This document shows, in pieces, positions 6,966-12,852 of a stretch of DNA of 12,852 nucleotides. Positions within the stretch are counted from its first letter, which is position 1. Each line of letters opens with the position of its first letter. Under the pieces are notes generated by a model. The model saw only the letters and a list, made by a program, of their open reading frames with translations. It ran no database searches and was not told the DNA's origin. Source of the DNA: Planctomycetota bacterium (GTDB lineage Bacteria; Planctomycetota; Phycisphaerae; Phycisphaerales; SM1A02); assembly GCA_014381385.1 (NCBI GenBank), contig JACNLR010000126.1:1-12852 (forward strand), read 5' to 3'. Position numbers and translations under genes: made by a program.

Positions 6966-7026
6966 AGCGAATGTCCTATTTTTGCCATTTGACTCATTGC
7001 GAGGGGCTTAAATCAATCCCATTAGC

Positions 7027-7038
7027 GTATCATGATAC
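7027..7038. promoter_or_regulatory. Perfect 12-bp palindrome in the divergent pyrH / vWA-operon spacer
   Basis: GTATCATGATAC is its own reverse complement and lies in the only substantial intergenic space between the minus-strand pyrH and the plus-strand vWA operon, about 31 bp before the vWA start. It could be an operator for a dimeric regulator; each half also contains a TATCAT that weakly resembles a -10 box on either strand. A TTGACT at 6989-6994 is a possible plus-strand -35, but no good -10 lies 16-18 bp beyond it. Regulatory role is a guess. Confidence 0.35.
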
Positions 7039-7068
7039 ACAAAGAGCGAATACATATGCAGGGAACAC

Positions 7069-8076
7069 ATGCCACAACCTAAGAAGAAGACAGATCAGGA
7101 TGGGTTTCGCATCACGATGGAGCAGGTTGACTTCATCTCAGATGTCACTAAATACAACAAAGATGAGCGTGAACGTTGGAAACGCACTATTTTATCCCTT
7201 ATTTTTATAGGCATTATTGTGTCCATCTTAATTCATATCATATTGGGATTTTTGCTCCAATTGTCACAAGGTAATGTAGGAGACTCACCAAACACCATTG
7301 TTTCTACGGTCGTTGATTTTGCGATTTTGGATGAAGAGCAGTTACAAGAGATGCCAAAGGGTGAATCTTCAGAGCAACAGGAAGAAATCCAAAGTGAAGC
7401 CTCTTTTGAAGTAGAAGTTGCAACAAGCGCTTTGCTTCCATCTACGGAAGCTGTTCCAACGCTAGATTCAACTTCACAATCCCAAGCAAGATCACTTTCT
7501 GGTGGTGGTTCTTCGGGGATGGGTGCAGGAATTGGCGGATCAGGGGGTGGGGGAGGTGCTTCTTTCTTTGGGATTGCGTCAAGCGGAAATAGATTCTGTT
7601 ATATCGTAGATGTTTCTGGTTCGATGAATAGCGCAAATAGACTTACGCTCGCAATCCAAGAGCTCTCAACATCACTCCAAAGTTTGCCAGATTTTGCACG
7701 TTTCTATATTCTCTTTTACCACTCAGATGTTCTGCAACCACCTTCACAACGAGGATGGAACAGGGCGCGACGATCAGTTGTTCGACGAATGATTCGAGAA
7801 TTTCAATCCGTCCGACCAATGGGTGGAACGAAACCAATTCTCGCTTTTGATATGGCATTTGCTTTAAAACCGCTCCCCGAAGTCATTTTCTTTCTGACCG
7901 ATGGTGATAGTTTAGGCTTCCAACTTGACGAACTTATACAAAAAATGCCAAAGAAAAACAGAATTGTGATAAACACAATCGCATTCGGCAATAATTCTAC
8001 ACAACAACTCCTGCAAGATATTGCAACAACCACAGGCGGCAAATACACCTTTATTCAAACTGGGACTACGCCATGA
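7069..8076 (+). CDS. TonB-like membrane-anchored von Willebrand factor A domain protein
   Basis: The 335-residue protein has a cytosolic N-terminus (1-40, charged) and one transmembrane helix (~41-64) containing S52 and H56, the S-x3-H spacing of the TonB/TolA anchor helix. A periplasmic linker follows that starts 'STVVDFAILDEEQLQEMP', is acidic to ~115 and becomes very Gly/Ser-rich at 143-163. It ends in a vWA domain (~175-335). The metal-ion-dependent adhesion site is complete: D181, S183 and S185 ('DVSGSMN'), T254 ('GGTKP') and D278 ('LTDGDS'). vWA domains bind protein ligands through a divalent cation. No TonB C-terminal domain is present. A Shine-Dalgarno AGGGA precedes the ATG. It heads the ExbB/ExbD operon and overlaps the next gene by 4 nt (ATGA). 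I infer that ExbB/ExbD energise it; the ligand is unknown. Confidence 0.85.
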   Translation: MPQPKKKTDQDGFRITMEQVDFISDVTKYNKDERERWKRTILSLIFIGIIVSILIHIILGFLLQLSQGNVGDSPNTIVSTVVDFAILDEEQLQEMPKGESSEQQEEIQSEASFEVEVATSALLPSTEAVPTLDSTSQSQARSLSGGGSSGMGAGIGGSGGGGGASFFGIASSGNRFCYIVDVSGSMNSANRLTLAIQELSTSLQSLPDFARFYILFYHSDVLQPPSQRGWNRARRSVVRRMIREFQSVRPMGGTKPILAFDMAFALKPLPEVIFFLTDGDSLGFQLDELIQKMPKKNRIVINTIAFGNNSTQQLLQDIATTTGGKYTFIQTGTTP

Positions 8077-9113
8077 AATACAATTTTATAGCAGGTCTTA
8101 TTTGCATACTATCGTTTGCTAACACGATTCTAGTAGCCGATTCAATTGTGCAAAGAGGTTCCATCGAAGCAAAAACATGCAAAATACTAAGCGGTGGTGT
8201 TGACGGTTTGCACGTAGAATTTTCTGGTGATACAAATTCTACTCTTCTTCCCTGGAGTTCCGTTGCCTCAATTACGACTGACACAGCAAGACCCGCACTA
8301 GATCCTTTTTTAATCCAAGGCGATACAATTTCGCGTGCTAAGAGAAGGTTTCTTCGAGGTGATTTAGTTTTAGCTCAGCCAGCTTTCGCATCGTTGTTTC
8401 GAGAACTTATTGGTACATCGAGTGTAGATTCTCGAATTGTTGCAGAGGGGCTATTGCGATGCTACGTAGCAACTGGAAATTTGCGAGAAGCACTCCATCC
8501 TTGGCTTGAGACAGTACGACTTGATGAACTAGGAGTCTTGTCGCCTTATATGGAGTTAGTGCCAATCCTCGATGAGAGCACCAAGCTATGCGCTAATTTA
8601 CCTCCGGTTTGGACTAGTGATTCCTACACAAGATCTATTCTAGACTCTTACAGTAAAAGTAAAATGCAAACGACTTCGTCAATTGCAAAATTGTTGAAAA
8701 CAAAAGGAACCGACAACGATCGATACCCAGTAATGGGTGTAGCCGATTCTGAATTTTTACTACATATTGTTGCAGTGGCAAGTGGAGAAAGTAGTACAAA
8801 TTTGCAAACTATAAATCCAAGCGAAGAAACCCTACGTTGGAAACGTACGTGGAAAGATTATTTTGCAGCTCTACAAATGCTTCAGCAAAAAGACAAAACT
8901 ACAAAAACGCAAGCAATGTTATTACTTTCACGGATATCTGCACAGGACCAAAACGTAGTCCCTTGGATATCTGGGGCTGCGATGCTGCAACTTGCACAAG
9001 AATTGCATGACGTAGGCCTTGCTGAAGAATCTCGCCGTATACGAATGGAAATGCGCAGTGCATTTCCGACACATCCCTTATTACACAAACATGTTAGCAA
9101 TGAAGGACTCTAA
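8073..9113 (+). CDS. Exported protein of unknown function with helical-repeat character
   Basis: I do not recognise a named family. The 346-residue product starts with a probable Sec signal peptide (hydrophobic residues 5-21, likely cleavage after 'LVA' at residue 22; no lipobox). A small predicted beta-rich segment follows (~27-70: 'VQRGSIEAKTCKIL', 'GLHVEFSG', 'LLPWSSVASIT'), then a long mostly helical part with TPR-like stretches such as 'RRFLRGDLVLAQPAFASLF' and 'GLLRCYVATGNLREALHPWL' and, near the end, 'AAMLQLAQELHDVGLAEES'. It is therefore probably periplasmic and a protein-binding scaffold. Its start codon overlaps the vWA stop, and exbB follows after 3 nt, so it is made with the motor and is a likely partner of the vWA protein. 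Function is inferred from location and fold character only. Confidence 0.75.
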   Translation: MKYNFIAGLICILSFANTILVADSIVQRGSIEAKTCKILSGGVDGLHVEFSGDTNSTLLPWSSVASITTDTARPALDPFLIQGDTISRAKRRFLRGDLVLAQPAFASLFRELIGTSSVDSRIVAEGLLRCYVATGNLREALHPWLETVRLDELGVLSPYMELVPILDESTKLCANLPPVWTSDSYTRSILDSYSKSKMQTTSSIAKLLKTKGTDNDRYPVMGVADSEFLLHIVAVASGESSTNLQTINPSEETLRWKRTWKDYFAALQMLQQKDKTTKTQAMLLLSRISAQDQNVVPWISGAAMLQLAQELHDVGLAEESRRIRMEMRSAFPTHPLLHKHVSNEGL

Positions 9114-9116
9114 ATA

Positions 9117-9803
9117 ATGTCACTACAATATGTGTTACTCCTTGTAACTCAAGCAACAGAACCGCCAGATGAGTCAACTGCCTTTGATATGATTACAAAA
9201 GGAGGTACAGTTGGTTACATAATTATTGCGCTGAGCCTCGTTGCTCTTGCGCTTGTTGTCATGCATTTTCTACAACTCAAGCGCGCAGCCTTACTACCAC
9301 CAGAACAACTCACAACTATTGAAGAGTTGCTTTCAAGTGGTAAAGTAGATGATGCACTCGAATTTTGTGTTGATCCAATCAACGATACCTATTTAACTCG
9401 CATTCTTGCTCCCGGCTTATTGCGGTACCAGCGCTCTGCTTTTGGTCCGTTCGAAATTAAAAGTGCTTTAGAGGAAGCGGGAGAAGAACAGACATCTCGC
9501 TTGTTTAGGTCTACAGATGCTCTTGGGCTCATTGGTACAGTAGCACCATTGTTGGGATTGCTTGGGACAGTACTAGGGATGGTCGGTGCATTTGAAACTA
9601 TAGGCGGCACTGGTTCAGGTTCCAATGCTGCATTAGCTAGCAATATTAGCGAAGCTCTAGTCACAACAATGCTTGGACTCATCCTTGCTATCCCTTGCGT
9701 TACCCTTTTTAGCTTCTTTCGAAATAGAATAGAAGGGTTAAGTTCTGAAGCTTCAGCAGAAATTGAACGGCTTGTCCTTTACCTCGAAGAATCAAACGGG
9801 TAA
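9117..9803 (+). CDS. MotA/TolQ/ExbB family proton-channel protein
   Basis: The 228 residues carry three transmembrane helices: TM1 ~31-53, TM2 ~138-160 and TM3 ~181-203. A cytoplasmic domain lies between TM1 and TM2. TM2 and TM3 bear the family core, 'LGLIGTVAPLLGLLGTVLGM' and 'NISEALVTTMLGLILAIP'. Pore-lining threonines in this family line the proton path beside the ExbD aspartate; T148 and T183/T184 are the candidates here. ExbB-type proteins form a pentamer around two ExbD helices in the inner membrane. The N-terminus (1-30) has a short hydrophobic start. AAGGA lies 9 nt before the ATG. It sits 3 nt after the exported-protein gene and 3 nt before the first exbD. Sequence alone cannot say whether it is ExbB, TolQ or an independent lineage, so I give no symbol. 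Confidence 0.93.
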   Translation: MSLQYVLLLVTQATEPPDESTAFDMITKGGTVGYIIIALSLVALALVVMHFLQLKRAALLPPEQLTTIEELLSSGKVDDALEFCVDPINDTYLTRILAPGLLRYQRSAFGPFEIKSALEEAGEEQTSRLFRSTDALGLIGTVAPLLGLLGTVLGMVGAFETIGGTGSGSNAALASNISEALVTTMLGLILAIPCVTLFSFFRNRIEGLSSEASAEIERLVLYLEESNG

Positions 9804-9806
9804 AAC

Positions 9807-10226
9807 ATGCCCTTCAAGAGTTCGCAATCTAGAGTTAATGTCCCTGTCGTTGAAATGACACCAATGATCGATATTGTTTTTTTATTAATCATTTTTTTCA
9901 TGGTAGCGGCACAATTTGCGCAGCAGGCAAAAGTGGAACTTAGTTTGCCCGAGGAAATTGGTGAACAAAAAGTTCCAGAACAGGCAAGCATGCTCATCAT
10001 CAATATAAACATAGACGGCGATATCATTTTAGATGAAACAAAAGGCGTTATTGCACTCGATGAACTCCGCCTTCAATTGAAGTCCTTAGATCAAGGTGGT
10101 CTTTTATGGGAGGACGTAACTATTCGCGCTGATAGGAATGCTTCCACTAAAGCTTTAAATAATGTGCTTTCCTTGCTGAGTAAACATGGGCTCAAGGCAA
10201 CGAAAATTGCAACGGAGATTCCCTAA
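9807..10226 (+). CDS. ExbD/TolR family protein, first copy
   Basis: The 139-residue protein has a short cytosolic N-terminus, one transmembrane helix (~20-38) with the essential proton-binding aspartate D22 in 'EMTPMIDIVFLLIIFFMV', and a periplasmic ExbD/TolR-fold domain (~45-139) ending in 'ATKIATEIP'. ExbD proteins act as dimers inside the ExbB pentamer, and protonation of the aspartate drives rotation or helix movement. It begins 3 nt after exbB and its stop codon directly abuts the ATG of the second copy. It keeps all features expected of an active subunit. Confidence 0.93.
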   Translation: MPFKSSQSRVNVPVVEMTPMIDIVFLLIIFFMVAAQFAQQAKVELSLPEEIGEQKVPEQASMLIININIDGDIILDETKGVIALDELRLQLKSLDQGGLLWEDVTIRADRNASTKALNNVLSLLSKHGLKATKIATEIP

Positions 10227-10649
10227 ATGAATTTCTGCCCTACTGGTAAACGGAAGCCTTCAAGCCATGCGTCTTTAAATTTATCTTCGATGATTGACGT
10301 TACGTTTCTGCTTTTAATATACTTTATTATTACAACAGTCATTGCAACACCCGAGGATGCTTTAATTCCAGCTCTAAAAGCAGAAAAAAGTTCGACTGTA
10401 TCTCAAGATAATTTTGAACCTCAAATTATACATGTGACTACTGTTAACTCTGAACCCGTATATCAATTAGGTGACCGAAGTTTTGTTGACAGGCAGCAGC
10501 TCGCGATCGTCATGAAAAAACTTCCAAAAGATCCAGGAGTTATATTTCGAGTAGACAATAACGTGTCGATTGGCTTCGCTATCGCCGCAATCCAAGAAGC
10601 AAGAAATACAGGTTTTGAGAAAGTAACGTATGTTCCAAAACTGCCTTAA
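10227..10649 (+). CDS. ExbD/TolR family protein, second divergent copy
   Basis: The 140-residue protein has a Lys/Arg-containing N-terminus ('CPTGKRKPSSHASLN'), a transmembrane helix (~22-41) with the conserved aspartate D24 in 'SSMIDVTFLLLIYFIITTV', and a periplasmic domain ending in 'AIQEARNTGFEKVTYVPKLP'. Its sequence differs greatly from the first copy outside the 'MID.(V/T)FLL' core, so this is an old duplication rather than a recent tandem copy. Because ExbB pentamers hold two ExbD helices, the pair may work as a heterodimer; this is inference. Its ATG follows the previous stop with no gap. Its last 20 nt overlap the start of the large exported protein gene in another frame, which suggests translational coupling. 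Confidence 0.92.
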   Translation: MNFCPTGKRKPSSHASLNLSSMIDVTFLLLIYFIITTVIATPEDALIPALKAEKSSTVSQDNFEPQIIHVTTVNSEPVYQLGDRSFVDRQQLAIVMKKLPKDPGVIFRVDNNVSIGFAIAAIQEARNTGFEKVTYVPKLP

Positions 10650-12852
10650 ACTTTTTGCCTTACTTTTGATATCTTCTTCAGTATCAGCATTTGATACTGT
10701 TTCCGATTGGCTACAAGAAATGGGCTGCGACGATCTTCTCTTATCATACCTCGAAGAAAAAATTGCAACTGGTTCTAGAGAAGAATCGTATAAAGCCTCC
10801 AACGAACTAGCAATCGTTTACAAACGTTTCTTATCACTTGATAAATATCGAGGAGATCAAGAACTTCTTAAAAGAGCCAGCGAGTTACTAAAGGGAAGTG
10901 CACAAGCAGGGACCAACTCACTGAAAGTACAACTTCTAAGAGCACGTTATCTGGTTGTGGAGCAAATTCTAGAAAATTATCGATTGCGCTATGCTTCTAG
11001 AGAAGAAGCAGATGAAGCAATTCTACAACTAAAAGAAATTAACGAAGATCTATCTACGATACATGCAAAAGTGTTAGCAAAAGTTAAACGATCTTCTGCT
11101 AGAACTGAAGACTATGATTTGATTGGAATGACCACTTCGCTTTTGGCATGGTCAAGTTATTATGTTGCTTGGTACGATTCTGATACAAACGCTGCAGATA
11201 CAGCACAAAATTTCTTTGCGTTGATGATACAAGCGGAAAGCCCAACATTTCAACAAGTTTCATTTGACCTTAAGACAAAAGAGTATGGCGCTAGGGCGAT
11301 ACTTGGGATAACTCTATGCAAAGCTATTTTGCTTGACAAAACAGTTACTGCTCCTTGGTACGAAGCGCTCTTGCAGGAAGACACCTACGAGTCTATTCGT
11401 TTGCAAATACCCGTTTGGAAATTCTTTCAAGATATTGATACACATGATTGGCAATCTGTTTCACTCAAACTGAATCGTACAACGAAGGATAAATTGTTGT
11501 TTGCGAGACTAGCGGCGGTGCATGCACTTGAAAATAAGCATGAGAAAGGAGCAACTGACTTAGCTATTCAAGCGGTCACGCTTTTGACAGAACTTGGCCA
11601 ACTTGCGATGTTAAGTGAAATAGTCAAAGAGTACGGAACCGATTCATTGCCAGAACAAGGTTTTATTTCTAACTACATTCAAGGAGATCTCGCGTTTAGA
11701 GAGTTGTCTGAAAAAGTTGATACTTCTAAACCGTCAACCGAACCTAATATCATAGAAAAGTTCGTTGATATTGCAAAGTTTTTTTATGCAGCAATTGCTG
11801 CTACTGATGCAAATGAGTTCCAGCCATATTTACATGACTGTTACTTTATGCTTGGTTTATCATTATTTCAAGCATCTGAGTATGAAAAAGCGTCGCTTGC
11901 TTTTCAAACTGCATCATCCATGCAAAACGATGAAGAATCACTCTGGATGTCAATAGTTGCATTGGATTATTTGCCCTCTCAAAATAACCACTTTGACGAA
12001 GTTAAAAATAAATTAGTTGATACATTCAGAAAACAATGGCCAGATAGCCCACGCAGTGCCCAGCTTTTAGTTCGCGATGCTTCCACTGCCAAAACAAGCA
12101 GTGAACTAGTGTCTGATCTTCTTGCAGTAACCAAAGATGATACGCTCTATGAAGATTCTCAGAAGCAAGCAATCGCTCACCTATATACCTTATGGATCGA
12201 TGCACAAGCAACGCAAATATTTGACTTTGGCAATACGTATATTCGAGTAGCATTGCCTCTTCTTATAACTAAAATGGAATCATTTGACTCAGGAGACACT
12301 TCACATTCTGAATCTGCTGCAGTTCTTTCCCTCCGCATTCTTGAAATAGCATTACACCAACAAATCAATCGACCTAGTGCCGCGCAGCGCGCCCTCGACG
12401 CACTTGAAAGTATTGAAAAGAACGGCAATTTCTCTTTGATTGCATTCGATAAAGAAATTACATATAGAACTATTCTTCTTGCCTTAGCAAACATGGAAAC
12501 GCAGAAAGCCTATCAACTTCTTGAATCTTTTTTAACAACTTTTCCAAAGGATGCTTGGACACTTCACGGGGCAAAATCTCTTTGGCGATATTGGGATTTG
12601 CATCAAGTGGATATTGAGCCTTTCAAACGGTTCATTGTTGGCTCTCGAATTCTTTCCGATATCTCTGATACAAATATTGTTCAGGAAGCAACGCTACCAG
12701 TTTCGATTGGTACAGCAGAGGCTGGTCTTCAATTACTAAAAGCAAACGAATCGCTCGATGCAGCTGAAGCGGTAGAAGCGCTTCGAATTGCAAGATTACT
12801 GCACCAAGCATATCCAAAAACACATCGTATATTGCATTTGAATGCCTCCTTG
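10630..12852 (+). CDS. Large exported TPR-like repeat protein (3' end outside window)
   Basis: An uninterrupted frame of 741 codons runs from ATG 10630 to the last base of the window with no stop, so the true protein is longer. It starts with a good Sec signal peptide ('MFQNCLKLFALLLISSSVSA', cleavage likely after residue 20). The rest is strongly helical, and TPR-like pairs can be seen, for example residues ~403-433 ('CYFMLGLSLFQASEYEKAS' followed by 'LAFQTASSM'). I see no catalytic motif. The start overlaps the second exbD by 20 nt, with only a weak GAGAAAG Shine-Dalgarno. Large exported TPR proteins often accompany ExbB/ExbD loci in planctomycete-like genomes. I infer a periplasmic scaffold that works with the vWA protein and the motor. 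Its codon use matches its neighbours. Confidence 0.85.
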   Translation, partial: MFQNCLKLFALLLISSSVSAFDTVSDWLQEMGCDDLLLSYLEEKIATGSREESYKASNELAIVYKRFLSLDKYRGDQELLKRASELLKGSAQAGTNSLKVQLLRARYLVVEQILENYRLRYASREEADEAILQLKEINEDLSTIHAKVLAKVKRSSARTEDYDLIGMTTSLLAWSSYYVAWYDSDTNAADTAQNFFALMIQAESPTFQQVSFDLKTKEYGARAILGITLCKAILLDKTVTAPWYEALLQEDTYESIRLQIPVWKFFQDIDTHDWQSVSLKLNRTTKDKLLFARLAAVHALENKHEKGATDLAIQAVTLLTELGQLAMLSEIVKEYGTDSLPEQGFISNYIQGDLAFRELSEKVDTSKPSTEPNIIEKFVDIAKFFYAAIAATDANEFQPYLHDCYFMLGLSLFQASEYEKASLAFQTASSMQNDEESLWMSIVALDYLPSQNNHFDEVKNKLVDTFRKQWPDSPRSAQLLVRDASTAKTSSELVSDLLAVTKDDTLYEDSQKQAIAHLYTLWIDAQATQIFDFGNTYIRVALPLLITKMESFDSGDTSHSESAAVLSLRILEIALHQQINRPSAAQRALDALESIEKNGNFSLIAFDKEITYRTILLALANMETQKAYQLLESFLTTFPKDAWTLHGAKSLWRYWDLHQVDIEPFKRFIVGSRILSDISDTNIVQEATLPVSIGTAEAGLQLLKANESLDAAEAVEALRIARLLHQAYPKTHRILHLNASL

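Noticed and set aside
6989..7017. TTGACT as a plus-strand -35 for the vWA operon
   Set aside because: No acceptable -10 box lies 16-18 bp downstream (ATCAAT at 17 is poor), so it is mentioned only as a possibility.
7069..8076. vWA protein as a BatA/B (Bacteroides aerotolerance) or Mg-chelatase-type vWA
   Set aside because: BatA/B have different membrane placement and sit next to MoxR ATPase and DUF58 genes; none is present, while ExbB/ExbD are adjacent and the anchor helix is TonB-like.
1..12852. CRISPR arrays, tRNA genes, insertion sequences, prophage or toxin-antitoxin genes
   Set aside because: I looked on both strands and saw no direct-repeat arrays, tRNA cloverleaf signatures, transposase or phage motifs; the PIN protein is the YacL membrane type and has no antitoxin partner.

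Overview
The window reads as bacterial chromosome from a Gram-negative lineage, most likely a planctomycete or relative (possibly Phycisphaerae). I infer this from the gene style: a YacL-type PIN/TRAM membrane protein, RpoN, and a von Willebrand A protein beside MotA/ExbB, paired ExbD and secreted TPR-like proteins. No single gene proves the taxon. Most of the sequence is AT-rich with A/T-ending codons. The first ~220 bases are different: 57% G+C by hand count, with about three quarters of codons ending in G or C.

Layout. Bases 1-226 hold a fragment of an SPFH/band-7 protein. It breaks in mid-domain into the last ~120 codons of guaA (GMP synthase) in a different reading frame, so the left edge looks like a chimeric or rearranged junction. 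A PIN/TRAM membrane protein lies on the minus strand (607-1722). On the plus strand follow a small SRP RNA (1794-1899), dnaX (real start TTG at 1931), recR and rpoN, head to tail. frr and pyrH follow on the minus strand. A 103-bp divergent spacer with a perfect 12-bp palindrome separates pyrH from a tightly packed plus-strand operon, 7069 to the window end. That operon encodes a TonB-like vWA protein, a secreted protein of unknown function, ExbB/MotA, ExbD-1, ExbD-2 and a large secreted TPR-like protein. The last gene is open at the window edge and spans at least 741 codons.

How they work together. ffs-dnaX-recR is a classic bacterial neighbourhood (protein targeting RNA, clamp loader, recombination mediator), here extended by rpoN. 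pyrH-frr is the usual UMP kinase / ribosome recycling pair. The right-hand operon is the most interesting part. ExbB and two ExbD proteins form a proton-driven inner-membrane motor. The vWA protein carries a single N-terminal transmembrane helix with the S-x3-H spacing seen in TonB, followed by an acidic and Gly-rich periplasmic linker, but ends in a MIDAS-bearing vWA domain where TonB would have its receptor-binding domain. I infer a TonB-like envelope machine that delivers force to, or through, a metal-dependent adhesion domain, with two exported helical-repeat proteins as likely periplasmic partners.

Other points of note are a run of ten A's in dnaX placed where a shorter gamma-like product could arise by slippage, loss of the DnaX Cys4 zinc module, and an SRP RNA with a UGAC (URRC-type) tetraloop lying in the immediate leader of dnaX.
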